A DNA stretch of 64,000 bases from Neosynechococcus sphagnicola sy1. Its GTDB lineage: Bacteria; Cyanobacteriota; Cyanobacteriia; Neosynechococcales; Neosynechococcaceae. Positions 28,133 through 37,398 of this stretch are shown in pieces; the first letter of the stretch is position 1; each line of letters opens with the position of its first letter. The DNA lies in the NCBI RefSeq assembly GCF_000775285.1, contig NZ_JJML01000029.1, positions 51,428 to 115,427 of the forward strand, in the 5' to 3' direction. The notes beneath the pieces are model-generated. The model was not told the origin of the DNA. It saw nothing but the letters and a program-made list of their open reading frames with translations, and ran no database searches. The translations under genes and the position numbers were made by a program.

Positions 28133-29131
28133 ATGTCTTCACGATTAGACTCCAACCTTGACGTGACCTTGAACCCAGCTACTGTATTCGCCCCTCTGCT
28201 GGGCCAGTCCCAGGCTGTTGAACTACTGACCCAAGCTGTGATCCGCGATCGCCTCGCTCCGGCTTACCTTTTTGCCGGAGCTGATGGGGTGGGGCGCAGT
28301 CTAGCAGCTCATTGCTTCATTGAGCTGCTGTTTTCCCATTCAACGGCAATACCAGGAAAAACCCGTTCACCTCGGCTACAACAGCAGAATCACCCCGATT
28401 TGTTGTGGGTAGAACCCAGCTACCTGCATCAGGGGCAGCGTCTTTCAGCAGCAGAAGCCGCCGCCGCTGGGGTGAAGCGCAAAGCCCCTCCCCAGATCCG
28501 CATTGAGCAGATTCGTGAGATTAGCCGCTTCCTCAGTCGTCCGCCGCTGGAAGCATCGCGCTCGGTGGTGGTGATTGAACAGGCCGAAACCATGGCGGAA
28601 GCAGCGGCCAATGGATTGTTGAAAACCCTGGAAGAACCCGGACAAGCCACCTTAATTTTGCTGGCGGGGGGCGGAGAATCTCTGCTGCCGACCCTGGTTT
28701 CCCGTTGCCAGCGGATTCCGTTTTATCGTTTACCATCCACCGTCATGGCTGAGGTGCTGACTCAGGTGGGGCGGGAGGAAATCCTCCAGCATCCCCAAGT
28801 TTTGGCGATCGCCCAGGGGAGTCCCGGAGCCGCGATCGCCAGTTGGCATCAACTTCAGAACATCCCAGCGGATCTCTTACAAGCACTCACCCATCTACCC
28901 CAGTCCTCCCTACGTGAGGCACTAGATCTCGCACGTCAAATTGATCAGGCATTGGATACCGAAGCCCAACTCTGGGTGGTTGACTATCTGCAACACGGTT
29001 ATTGGCAGATAGGGAATCGCAGGTCTCAATCCTTGCACTTCCTGGAACGAGCAAAGCAGTCGCTGCGTGCCTATGCCCAGCCGCGACTGGTCTGGGAAGT
29101 AACCTTCATGGCGCTCTGCGCAGCCGGATAA
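28133..29131 (+). CDS. holB: DNA polymerase III delta-prime subunit
   Basis: Clamp-loader subunit that with DnaX and delta loads the sliding clamp. AAA+ features: LLGQSQAVELLTQAV, YLFAGADGVGRSLAAHCF (degenerate P-loop, as expected for delta-prime), RIEQIREISRFLSRPPLEAS, VVVIEQAETMAEAAANGLLK and KTLEEPGQATLILLAGGGES, with the sensor region LVSRCQRIPF. At 332 residues it is normal. I use the ATG at 28133; the frame stays open further upstream, but the family start fits here. The 3-prime end converges on a small secreted-protein gene three bases away. Confidence 0.92.
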   Translation: MSSRLDSNLDVTLNPATVFAPLLGQSQAVELLTQAVIRDRLAPAYLFAGADGVGRSLAAHCFIELLFSHSTAIPGKTRSPRLQQQNHPDLLWVEPSYLHQGQRLSAAEAAAAGVKRKAPPQIRIEQIREISRFLSRPPLEASRSVVVIEQAETMAEAAANGLLKTLEEPGQATLILLAGGGESLLPTLVSRCQRIPFYRLPSTVMAEVLTQVGREEILQHPQVLAIAQGSPGAAIASWHQLQNIPADLLQALTHLPQSSLREALDLARQIDQALDTEAQLWVVDYLQHGYWQIGNRRSQSLHFLERAKQSLRAYAQPRLVWEVTFMALCAAG

Positions 29132-29134
29132 CCA

Positions 29135-29494
29135 TCAGTAGCCTTCGATTACCTCGAACTCATAGCCCTCTAAGGAGTGATAACCCGGTTCATAGGTTGC
29201 CACTCTGCGAACCAACTTACTGAAACAACTGGGTGACACCATGCCATGAGGAACCCAGATTTTCACCGTGTAAGCTGGAAGGGTGCAAACAACGTTCGCA
29301 GGTTCCTGGTGTCGTGATTCTGGGGTCGTTTTTGGCAACCGTGAGGGAACTGGCCGGGGCACATTACACAGGCTTTCAAGATTCACCACCCTCCCCGAGG
29401 CATCCACCATCGAGCAGGGGGAGTCCTGTGCCGCTGATACATCTGCCATCCATAGCCCCAATAAACTGGGAATCAGTATTAACCGCACCAACAT
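29135..29494 (-). CDS. Small secreted cysteine-containing protein of unknown function
   Basis: 119 residues with an N-terminal signal peptide (MLVRLILIPSLLGLWMADVS, cut near AAQ). The mature part has ASGRVVNLESLCNV, a cyanobacterial motif seen near the N-terminus of small exported proteins, plus three other cysteines. The C-terminus is compact (VPHGMVSPSCFSKLVRR). I do not recognise a functional family. It converges on holB with three bases between the stops. The 270 bases upstream to sfsA hold nothing I can call. Confidence 0.65.
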   Translation of the reverse strand: MLVRLILIPSLLGLWMADVSAAQDSPCSMVDASGRVVNLESLCNVPRPVPSRLPKTTPESRHQEPANVVCTLPAYTVKIWVPHGMVSPSCFSKLVRRVATYEPGYHSLEGYEFEVIEGY

Positions 29495-29766
29495 CCGTCA
29501 ACGTCTCCTCCGAGGTCAGTAGCTAGGGGGAATTAATTATAAAACGCTCAACCTGAAAGCGCCCATGCAAGTGTGAACTGCATCACCCAGAGATCTTCCC
29601 AGGAGAAGATCATAGGGATAGTCTGATGTTTACCACAACATTAGGACAGCCCTAGGAGCTACATCCAGCTTACAGTTTCCGATTCATCTGGCAAAGTCCG
29701 CAGCCTGGTTTGAGCCTCGGTAACAATGGGGAGGACATCTGGTTCAGCAACGTGATCAGTGGGGAT

Positions 29767-30531
29767 TTACGCTAAGCATGGGGTCGCTAGACCCAAGTAA
29801 CGAATGCCAACCGGGGTAATTTCAAACCGACAGGGCAGCACCTCTAAGCCCTGGGTAATGGCCTGCCGGAGCAACTGCCCATAGACAGGATCGGTTTGAT
29901 CGCCGGGGGCAAAGTTGGCGCGATCGCCACGATTGATGAAATACAGCATCACCCCTCGCGTCTCTGGTAACAACGCCATCAGTTCCCGCAGATGTTTCTG
30001 GCCACGGCTGGTCACGGTATCGGGGAAGCGGGCAAATTTGCCCTCCACCCAGGTGGTACTTTTAACCTCCACATAGATGGGGCGATCGCCCCCTAGGAGA
30101 CGGAAATCAATGCGACTCTTGCCGTCGGAGCCGTAGGGTACTTCTGGCTGGATTTCGTCATAGCTGCCTAACTGCGGCAGCAGGTGTTGTTCGAGGACGA
30201 GGTTGACCACTCGATTGGGCAGCGCTGTATTCACCCCCACCCATGTGGGGACACCGGGTTCTAAAACCTCACCCGAGGGCGCTATAGCAAGGGGATCACA
30301 GACCTGAATCATCTCCCATGTATAGGGTAATTTGCGATGCGGGCGATCGCTCTGGGACACCTGCACCGGACTGCCAACCGTCGAAATGCACGTCATCGGG
30401 CCGGTATTGGGGCAGTGCGCCGTAATCACCTCCCCCGAGGCCAACTGAATATCGGCAAAGAAGCGCTTGTAGCGTTTTAACAACGTCCCTGGCAATAGGG
30501 GTGGGTAGCGATACAGCCATTCTGTCGTCAT
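29767..30531 (-). CDS. sfsA: SfsA family DNA-binding/nuclease protein
   Basis: 254 residues matching SfsA (sugar fermentation stimulation protein A), which has an OB-like N-terminus and a PD-(D/E)XK nuclease-like C-terminal domain. Marks: LLPGTLLKRYKRFFADIQL, AHCPNTGPMTCI, KLPYTWEMI, the nuclease-like SRIDFRLLGGDRPIYVEVKS (Asp, then ExK) and FPDTVTSRGQKHLRELMAL. Its ATG overlaps the TGA of the DUF3095 gene (ATGA at 30528-30531), so the pair is translationally coupled. Its role in cyanobacteria is not established. Confidence 0.93.
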   Translation of the reverse strand: MTTEWLYRYPPLLPGTLLKRYKRFFADIQLASGEVITAHCPNTGPMTCISTVGSPVQVSQSDRPHRKLPYTWEMIQVCDPLAIAPSGEVLEPGVPTWVGVNTALPNRVVNLVLEQHLLPQLGSYDEIQPEVPYGSDGKSRIDFRLLGGDRPIYVEVKSTTWVEGKFARFPDTVTSRGQKHLRELMALLPETRGVMLYFINRGDRANFAPGDQTDPVYGQLLRQAITQGLEVLPCRFEITPVGIRYLGLATPCLA

Positions 30532-31709
30532 GATCGTCGCTGGTTGAGTCTGGCCTTCATGGCCTTCGCTGCCAGGGCATAGCCCCCATCGGCACCATCA
30601 ATAAAATGCACTTGGCGGCCATTGCGCTCAAACACCAGACAGGTCATCAAAGCTCGGTCGGAGACATGAAGGCCGTACACTAGGCTGCCGTTTTGGTACT
30701 GCCGCTCTAAGAAATCGGTCAGTTGCTGTCGCTGGACAGTGGTGCTGGCAATCACCATCCGTAACAGATCGTCAAACTTCTGATGATCCGTTGAGGCGGC
30801 GACTATCAGCAGATAGTCGCCCCAATTGAAGGAACCTACTTGCATCCGAAAGCGCATGAATAGCCAACCCAGTAAATTTTCCAGCTTGATTTTCAGCAGG
30901 TAAAATTGTTGGTGCCAAAAATTCTGCGATCGCACCTGCACCTTGGTTTCCCCCGCAAGATTTTGATTCTTAAAGGACAGGTGTAAGTGATCGGCGGCCA
31001 CAGGATGAAAATTCTGCTCACTGCCATAGATCACGCTCAGAGTTTCCAGAATATTTTTATAGATCAAATCATTCTCCGGTTCCGAATCCGCCAAGGCCAT
31101 GGCAATTAAACTCACGGTTTCGCCGTGCTGGCTGAAAATATCCTGCCAGCGACATTCCAACCCCGAAAAATCTGCGTTAACATCGGTTGCCCCTTCCTGA
31201 AAACAGTAGCCTTGGGTAGTGTCGGGGTGCTTCAGTAAGTCGGTGGCATAGGTCAGCCCGCCCCCGGTAAAATTTCCTTGCACATAGTTCTCAGAGATTC
31301 TTAACTTAGCAATCTTGACATCATAATTGGCATCCTTGACCACCGCGACGGGCACCGCGCCGACTCGTAAATTCAAATTGAAGGAGTCCTGAGCTAATTG
31401 GCGAGTGGCCAGTAATGCTGCCTGGGCTGGGGCGAATAACCCCGGTGGAATTAGGATCGAAGCTCCATCCCCGCCAAAAATAAAGGGGATTTCTAGCTGC
31501 TCGGCAATGTTTAAGATGGCAATGATGGAGCAGGCACCCAGGAGGTTGACCTCTTTATAGCGGCCACTTTCAATTGCTTGGGTCGAACCCACAACATCCG
31601 TGATTAAGATGTACCAGTCCCGAGGTACTGAAGTGAAGTTCTGGGGATTGGTAATATCCAGAAAACTGGTCAGGACGGGTAAATCTGCGTAGAAATAGTC
31701 AGTAGACAT
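30528..31709 (-). CDS. DUF3095 protein, class III nucleotidyl cyclase-like
   Basis: 393 residues of the DUF3095 family, which shares the adenylate/guanylate cyclase fold. The N-terminus has ILITDVVGSTQAIESGRYKE with the first metal-binding Asp and VN following. FIFGGDGASILIPP provides the second Asp, and NWGDYLLIVAASTDHQKFDD and LVYGLHVSDRALMTC are further family blocks. The product nucleotide, if any, is unknown. It overlaps sfsA by four bases, so the two are co-translated, an association that may hint at a nucleic-acid or sugar-signal context. It starts ATG at 31709. Confidence 0.85.
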   Translation of the reverse strand: MSTDYFYADLPVLTSFLDITNPQNFTSVPRDWYILITDVVGSTQAIESGRYKEVNLLGACSIIAILNIAEQLEIPFIFGGDGASILIPPGLFAPAQAALLATRQLAQDSFNLNLRVGAVPVAVVKDANYDVKIAKLRISENYVQGNFTGGGLTYATDLLKHPDTTQGYCFQEGATDVNADFSGLECRWQDIFSQHGETVSLIAMALADSEPENDLIYKNILETLSVIYGSEQNFHPVAADHLHLSFKNQNLAGETKVQVRSQNFWHQQFYLLKIKLENLLGWLFMRFRMQVGSFNWGDYLLIVAASTDHQKFDDLLRMVIASTTVQRQQLTDFLERQYQNGSLVYGLHVSDRALMTCLVFERNGRQVHFIDGADGGYALAAKAMKARLNQRRS

Positions 31710-31781
31710 GATGCTGGGTGGATTTAGCTCACCGATGTAATTTGACGTTGCTTGATCCTGGAATCTTCACACAGTCTGGAG

Positions 31782-32945
31782 TTAGCTAGATACCTCTGCA
31801 TCGGAGTCTGGAACGGTGATAGCAACACTGATGATGGGCTTTGTCACCCCCTCGGGACGGGAGAGGTCGGAATGATGGAGCTTGATCACTGGCACCGCTG
31901 TCGGTTTCAGAAGCAGCTGAGACACTTGGGCGGAACGTCGCCAACTCATGGTCAGCTTCTCCCGTTGGTTAATCAAATAAATACTGATTAACGTACAGCA
32001 AACCCCTAGCCATTGGATGGGAGTCAACACTTCTGCCAGCAACAAATTGCCAAAGCAGAGGGCAAAAACAGGGGTCAAAAACGTCAGAGAACTCAAACTT
32101 GTGAGACTACCACTGGCTGCGAAGTAAAAGAACAACCCATAGGCGATCGCGCTGCCAAAGACCGTTGCATAGCCTAAGGCTAGCCAATCCATTGCATTGA
32201 GATTGATCCACTGCTCCGATTCAACCCCAGCGGAGGCAACCAGCAAGGGCAATCCACCCAGAATCATATGCCAGCCAGTGGCGCTCACGGGGTCGGCATA
32301 GCGACAGATCACCCGCAACAAAATCGTGCCCACGGCCATGGAGAGGGCTGCCAGAAGCATCAACCACTCGCCACTTTGGAACAACTGGGGCAGAAGTGCT
32401 GGCCCATCCAGCGGGGCAGGATTCAGGGTCGGCACCCAGGACACGACCGTCGCTAGGCTATGCAGCATCGCAGCTTGCAGTTTTTGTCCCCAGCTTAAAA
32501 TCCAAGCATCGGGGAGACCAATGAAGCTAATGCCCACTCCCCCCAGGGCTAGCCCGACCCACCCCCACAGACCAATCTGTTCCCCAAATATCCACAGCGC
32601 TAGGAGAGCCACAGCGAGGGGCTGGGAGTCAATCATCACCGATCCCAGTCCGGCTCCGGTACGCACCAGTCCCTGGGCGAGAAATCCTTGGAAGAGGGTG
32701 CCATCTACCAGGGCAAACAGGCTAATCCACAACCAGGCACGCCACCCTTGGGGTTGGGGTCTCCCCATCAGCAGCGCCACTGCCACCACTAAGATGCCTG
32801 CTGGCAACAACCGGATTCCGGCCAGAAACAGTGGCGTGGTGTGGGGAATGACTCCCTTCATAAACACCATGGCAGTTCCCCAAAGGGCAAAGGGGGCAAT
32901 CAAAGCCAGGGTGGAAGGGGAGAGCTTCAGGGACTGGGACTGCAC
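31782..32945 (-). CDS. EamA-family (drug/metabolite) transporter
   Basis: Ten membrane helices in two EamA repeats: the first begins LSPSTLALIAPFALWGTAMV, with FLAGIRLLPAGILVV after it, and the second includes WLALGYATVFGSAIAYGLFF and SLTFLTPVFALCFGNLLLAE. 387 residues is longer than average because of a loop between the repeats and a 60-residue cytoplasmic tail (MSWRRSAQVSQLLLKPTAVP). Such proteins export amino acids or other metabolites; the substrate cannot be told. It runs on the same strand as DUF3095-sfsA, with a 72-base gap, and may lead that operon. Confidence 0.87.
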   Translation of the reverse strand: MQSQSLKLSPSTLALIAPFALWGTAMVFMKGVIPHTTPLFLAGIRLLPAGILVVAVALLMGRPQPQGWRAWLWISLFALVDGTLFQGFLAQGLVRTGAGLGSVMIDSQPLAVALLALWIFGEQIGLWGWVGLALGGVGISFIGLPDAWILSWGQKLQAAMLHSLATVVSWVPTLNPAPLDGPALLPQLFQSGEWLMLLAALSMAVGTILLRVICRYADPVSATGWHMILGGLPLLVASAGVESEQWINLNAMDWLALGYATVFGSAIAYGLFFYFAASGSLTSLSSLTFLTPVFALCFGNLLLAEVLTPIQWLGVCCTLISIYLINQREKLTMSWRRSAQVSQLLLKPTAVPVIKLHHSDLSRPEGVTKPIISVAITVPDSDAEVSS

Positions 32946-33129
32946 GGAATGGCTCCTGCCAACATTAAGGCACGTATCAAAATTTCAGCGAAGGATTACG
33001 TTATCTTAACAATTGTAGGTAATTTGCACCTGTTTTTCAGGGTGTGACAGATGAGGTCGCTGGTTGCTGTCGATTCCAGGATCGCAACGGTGAGATCATG
33101 AAAAAAGATTTGAGTTCAGGGATAGAAAC

Positions 33130-33729
33130 GTGTTGAACCACCCGTTGCAGGATGCCCTCGGAGGCATCAATATTTACCTGATTGGCATGATGGGATCTGG
33201 CAAGACCACCATTGGGCAACAGTTGGCGACTCAGTTGGGCTATCGCTTTATCGACACCGATGCCTTGATTACGCAAATTGCGGGTCAGTCAATCGCCGAT
33301 TTGTTTGCCCTAGAGGGAGAAGCGGCCTTCCGGCAACTCGAAACCCAGGTGTTAGCAGAACTGTCTGCCTATGCCTGTCAAAAGTTGGCGATCGCAACGG
33401 GGGGCGGCATTGTCCTGCGTCGTCAGAACTGGAGCTATTTACACCATGGCATTGTTGTCTGGCTCGATGTCCCCGTCTCCGTGCTGTGCGATCGCCTCAA
33501 CCAGGATCGCCATCGACCCCTGTTACAGGGTGTAGACCCGGTTGCCACCCTCACCCACCTGCTGGAGCAACGGCAGTCACGCTATGCCCAAGCGGATATT
33601 CGCCTTGCGGTGACCTTGGGAGAAACCCCTGTCCAGGTGGTCGATCGGCTGCTGCACACCTTACCAAAGATTTTAAAATCCCAGAGCGATCGCCCAGATT
33701 TATCCCAGATTGAGAATGCTTTGAATTAA
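33130..33729 (+). CDS. aroK: Shikimate kinase
   Basis: Phosphorylates shikimate at the 3-position, step five of the aromatic pathway. 199 residues with Walker A IGMMGSGKTTIGQQLA near 19, FIDTDALITQIAG with the shikimate-binding Asp, FRQLETQVLAEL with Arg, the AIATGGGIVLR Gly triplet, and the lid HRPLLQGVDP. A GTG at 33130 is the best start in the conserved position. It is followed by a possible CTTGGC/GCCAAG hairpin (33731-33754) without a T tract and then by argB on the same strand. Confidence 0.95.
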   Translation: MLNHPLQDALGGINIYLIGMMGSGKTTIGQQLATQLGYRFIDTDALITQIAGQSIADLFALEGEAAFRQLETQVLAELSAYACQKLAIATGGGIVLRRQNWSYLHHGIVVWLDVPVSVLCDRLNQDRHRPLLQGVDPVATLTHLLEQRQSRYAQADIRLAVTLGETPVQVVDRLLHTLPKILKSQSDRPDLSQIENALN

Positions 33730-33804
33730 GACTTGGCCTTGTGGATCACGCCAAGCTCTTCTAAACTGCATTCAATCTCAACGAGGCAAATTTGCAGTTG
33801 ACCC

Positions 33805-34706
33805 ATGGAATACGACTACAACAGCGAATATATCCTGAAGGCAGAAGCAACCCGCGTTCGAGTTCTCAGCGAAGCCCTGCCCTACATCCAGCAATTCGCG
33901 GGACGCACGGTGGTGGTCAAATATCGGGGGAGCAGCGATGAAGGACTCCCTCCTCAAAGACAAGGTAATTCGGGATGTGGTCTTTCTTGCCTCCGTGGGC
34001 ATGCGCCCGGTGGTGGTGCATCGGGGGGGGGCCCGAAATCAATACCTGGTTGGATAAGCTGGGCATCGAACCCCAGTTTAAGAATGGCCTCCGGGTCACC
34101 GATGCCGCCACCATGGATGTGGTGGAAATGGTACTGGTGGGGCGTGTGAATAAAGAAATTGTCTCCCTGATTAATCAGGCGGGCGGCTCTGGCGTTGGGC
34201 TGTGTGGCAAGGATGGCAACCTCTTCCAAGCTCGCCCCGATGGTCGAGAGGGGATTGGCTTTGTCGGGGAAGTGACAACGGTGGATATCCAACTGTTAGA
34301 GTCCCTGATTCAACGCGGCCATATTCCGGTGGTCTCCAGTGTGGCAGCGGATGACACAGGGCAGGCCTATAACATCAATGCGGATACGGTAGCGGGGGAA
34401 TTGGCAGCAGCCCTGGGGGCAGAAAAGATGATTTTGCTCACCGATACCGCTGGAATTTTGAAGGACTATCGCGACCTCTCCACCCTGATTCCCAAACTAG
34501 ATATTCAGGAAGCCCGACGGCTAATTGAATCCGGGATTGTCAGTGGGGGCATGATTCCCAAGGTCAACTGTTGTGTGCGATCGCTGGCGCAGGGAGTGAA
34601 GGCAGCCCACATCATTGATGGCCGAATTCCCCATGCGCTGCTATTAGAGATCTTCACGGATGCTGGGATTGGCTCAATGATTGTAGCTTCAGATTTTATT
34701 AACTAG
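33805..34706 (+). CDS. argB: Acetylglutamate kinase, with two frameshifts
   Basis: Second enzyme of arginine synthesis and, in cyanobacteria, the target of PII. Three frames carry successive parts of one protein: MEYDYNSEY to RTVVVKY (33805-33924), [20 protein letters not shown] to RPVVVH (33926-34021), and [20 protein letters not shown] to the end. Each junction has one extra base at a T-C-G-run (33924-33930 and 34021-34031). Later marks: [39 protein letters not shown] and GGMIPKV. The corrected length is about 299 residues, as expected. The double break in an essential biosynthetic gene points to base-calling error before G runs. Confidence 0.93.
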
Positions 34707-34723
34707 GAGTCCTCGGGACGGTG

Positions 34724-35083
34724 ATGTCGGAAATCACCCGCAATCCCAAGCAAGGGGGGAATGTGAAAATTCAGTGGGAACCCAGTGTTTACGTAGGCAA
34801 TGCCCCAGTACGTTGTGCCATCTGTGGCGATCGCGCCCATCCCATCCGACTGCGAGGGAGCCATTACTTACTGGCTGTGGTTTATAACGCCCAAGGGCAG
34901 GTGTGTGGCGAAGTTTGTCGTCCCTGCATTGCCATGGGCGTACCTGGCATTCAAGAGCGTCTGCAAGAGCGAATCAACCACCTCCAGACCCAGATTCAGG
35001 AACTCCAAGCCCTCGCTGCCGAACCCATGGAGGTTCCTTCCCTGGAGGAAGAATTTAACTCCTATTCCACAGGGGCGTTGTAA
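34724..35083 (+). CDS. Small cyanobacterial protein with two CxxC motifs
   Basis: About 119 residues. The centre has VRCAICGDRAHPIRL and later GEVCRPCIAMGVPG, two CxxC pairs spaced to form a zinc ribbon or knuckle, followed by a helix likely to form a coiled coil (QERLQERINHLQTQIQELQA). I do not recognise a named family. It begins 17 bases after argB with AGGAG just upstream, so it is probably co-transcribed with argB, and it converges on the DAHP synthase gene (four-base gap). A zinc-dependent binding role is inference only. Confidence 0.7.
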   Translation: MSEITRNPKQGGNVKIQWEPSVYVGNAPVRCAICGDRAHPIRLRGSHYLLAVVYNAQGQVCGEVCRPCIAMGVPGIQERLQERINHLQTQIQELQALAAEPMEVPSLEEEFNSYSTGAL

Positions 35084-35087
35084 GCAT

Positions 35088-36167
35088 TCAAACGTGGGCA
35101 ATGGCGAGGGGGAGTGCTTGGTGCTGCCGGACTGAATCAGCCAATTCGTGCAACATCTGGGTGGTGGTAGCCAGATCCACACAGGCATCCGTGACACTTT
35201 GACCATAGACAAGGTGGTTGAGATCGGGCTTCAAAGACTGCTTACCCGCAACCAGATGACTCTCAACCATTACCCCCATCAGGTGTCGGGAGCCGCTGCG
35301 AATTTGAGCTGCTACGTCTCGGCACACTGAGATCTGACGGTTGTGGTCTTTCAGGGCATTGCCATGGCTACAATCCACCATCATCCGGGCATTACAACCG
35401 TGACGGGTCAGCTCTGCGGCGGCTTTTTCCACATGGGCGGCATCATAGTTCGGCCCTCCCTTGCCCCCCCGTAACACGAGGTGCGTGTCTGGATTGCCCG
35501 TTGTCGTAACAATACTGGCCAGTCCCTGGGCATTGATGCCCAGAAAACGGTGGGGTTGGCGGGCCGACAGCATGGCATTGATTGCGGAATCACAGTGCCC
35601 ATCGGTACCATTCTTAAAGCCTACGGGCATCGATAGTCCAGAGGCCATCTCGCGGTGGGTTTGGCTTTCAGTGGTACGCGCCCCTATGGCTGTCCAGGAA
35701 ACCACATCGGCAATGTACTGGGGAATAATGGGATCGAGTAATTCTGTGGCGGCTGGGAGTCCTAAAGCGGCCAGATCCAACAATAGTTTCCGGGCCAATC
35801 GCAGCCCTAGATTAATATCAAAACTTTCATCCAAGAGGGGATCGTTGATCAACCCCTTCCAGCCAATATTGGTGCGCGGTTTCTCAAAATAGACGCGCAT
35901 GACAATTTCCAGGTGGTCAGCCAGTTCGGAACGCAACTGACACAGGTGCTGCCCATATTCGTAGGCAGCCTCAACATCATGGATCGAGCAGGGGCCAACC
36001 ACCACCAATAACCGGGGATCTTCCCTATTCAGAATTGTCCGAATGCGATCGCGGGTGCCCCCGACCAGATCGGCAACGGCCTGAGTAATGGGAAGTTCTG
36101 TCTTAATGGTCATCGGAGCCAGCAGTGGTCGGGTCTCTACCACATGCAGATCGTTGGTCTTACGCAT
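35088..36167 (-). CDS. 3-deoxy-7-phosphoheptulonate (DAHP) synthase, class I
   Basis: First committed step of the shikimate pathway: condensation of phosphoenolpyruvate and erythrose 4-phosphate. 359 residues of the AroFGH class. Marks: VVVGPCSIHDVEAAYEY, MRVYFEKPRTNIGWKGLIND, ARTTESQTHREMASGLSMPV, FKNGTDG, LRGGKGGPNYD and MVDCSHGNALKDH with a metal-binding Cys/His. The N-terminal 45 residues include the region that binds allosteric aromatic amino acids in the class, but which amino acid controls this enzyme is not clear from sequence. It stands alone, convergent with argB's partner. Confidence 0.95.
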   Translation of the reverse strand: MRKTNDLHVVETRPLLAPMTIKTELPITQAVADLVGGTRDRIRTILNREDPRLLVVVGPCSIHDVEAAYEYGQHLCQLRSELADHLEIVMRVYFEKPRTNIGWKGLINDPLLDESFDINLGLRLARKLLLDLAALGLPAATELLDPIIPQYIADVVSWTAIGARTTESQTHREMASGLSMPVGFKNGTDGHCDSAINAMLSARQPHRFLGINAQGLASIVTTTGNPDTHLVLRGGKGGPNYDAAHVEKAAAELTRHGCNARMMVDCSHGNALKDHNRQISVCRDVAAQIRSGSRHLMGVMVESHLVAGKQSLKPDLNHLVYGQSVTDACVDLATTTQMLHELADSVRQHQALPLAIAHV

Positions 36168-36231
36168 AGCCGCAAAAAAAACTCCTTGAGATGAACCTGC
36201 TAGAGCTACTGGGATACTACGTCTCCCTTCG

Positions 36232-37392
36232 TTATTGTAGGTTGACTTCGGAGGAGATCGTTGACTCCCCGCTGGGATTTACTTGGGTGCGGATTAACCG
36301 CTGTACACTCACTAACGCCCGATTTAACTCATAAATCCGCCGCTCAGGATGCTGCAAATAGGCTTGTTGCTCGTCACGAATCATCTGGACATCCTGCTTG
36401 ACTAGGCCATCCAAGAGGTGTTGGGCTGCCCCAAACAGCCTATTTTTGAGGAAACGGCGAAACCATTTTGGTAGGTAAAGCAATTCTGGAAAGCGATTTA
36501 AGGAGGTGAAGTGAATCAGATACCCTCGGGTCTGGGTTTCATGCACAGGACAAAATAGACAATAAATCTTAAAGTCTTGACCGAGGGTTGCCATCCAATG
36601 GGGGTAGACATAGCTAACATCCAGGGGTTCAGGATGCAACTGCCGCAAGGCTGGGATAAACAGTTGCGCCACCGACCACATTCGATCGATGCGATAGTAG
36701 CTCTGGGCTTGATAGTGGGCATCGACACGGGTGCTAGACTCCTCCAGGCTCTCTAGGGTCGCCTCAGCCCAGGCTTGAAACTCCTGGTGAAGATGCCCAT
36801 GGTGCATGTCCATGAGATTCTCAATCAAGTAAGAGAAATGCCCTGGACAATCAATGGATGACACCGTGGCAATGTAGTTTAAATCCTCCCACTCGGGCAT
36901 CCCCAGGGGAGAGCACTGTTCCGCCAGGGCGGGTTCTCCAGGGAATACCCAGATGAAACCATCCTGCTCCCGAACGGGGTATCTCCGGAGGCGGCAGGTT
37001 GGCAATTTTTGATGCTCGGCCAAATGGGGCACCCAGCTGCACCGTCCCGTTGCATCAAATCGCCAACCGTGATAGGCACACTCCAGCTGATCCCCGGCGA
37101 CGATGCCATGACTCATTCTCACCAGCCGATGGGGACAGCAGTCTTCCAGGGCATGAATGTGACCCTGGGTATCGCGAAACAGCACAATGGGCTGATGCCA
37201 AAGGGTCAGTCCCAGGGGTTGGGCCTGCACCTCAAAGCTGCGAGCCAACACATACCAATGATTGAGGTTGATCCCCTGTCGGCGTATGTTGTGACTGGAT
37301 GTGACCTGAGACAGTGTCGGGTCATTCTTGGGGGCAGAGGTGCCGTCGCGCTTGGAATCTGGGGAAAAGACAGCCGGGTCCATTGCACTCAT
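36232..37392 (-). CDS. Rieske non-haem iron oxygenase, possibly CruH-like (aromatic carotenoid)
   Basis: Oxygenase alpha subunit of the PaO/CAO-like group. The Rieske cluster ligands are in CCPHRLVRM and CAYHGWRFD (about residues 85-115), and the catalytic iron site in the NLMDMHHGHLH stretch (Asp and two His) near 190. Two hydrophobic C-terminal segments around 310-330 may anchor it to the membrane. Its GTG (37398) or ATG (37392) directly follows the stop of the FAD/Rieske desaturase gene, so the two are one operon. In Synechococcus PCC 7002 CruE and CruH form and oxidise aromatic carotenoid rings, and this pair may do the same; other substrates such as chlorophyll catabolites remain possible. 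Confidence 0.75.
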   Translation of the reverse strand: MSAMDPAVFSPDSKRDGTSAPKNDPTLSQVTSSHNIRRQGINLNHWYVLARSFEVQAQPLGLTLWHQPIVLFRDTQGHIHALEDCCPHRLVRMSHGIVAGDQLECAYHGWRFDATGRCSWVPHLAEHQKLPTCRLRRYPVREQDGFIWVFPGEPALAEQCSPLGMPEWEDLNYIATVSSIDCPGHFSYLIENLMDMHHGHLHQEFQAWAEATLESLEESSTRVDAHYQAQSYYRIDRMWSVAQLFIPALRQLHPEPLDVSYVYPHWMATLGQDFKIYCLFCPVHETQTRGYLIHFTSLNRFPELLYLPKWFRRFLKNRLFGAAQHLLDGLVKQDVQMIRDEQQAYLQHPERRIYELNRALVSVQRLIRTQVNPSGESTISSEVNLQ

Positions 37393-37398
37393 GCTCAC

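Noticed and set aside
33731..33754. Hairpin CTTGGC/GCCAAG after aroK as a terminator
   Set aside because: No T tract follows and argB lies close behind on the same strand; not called as a terminator.
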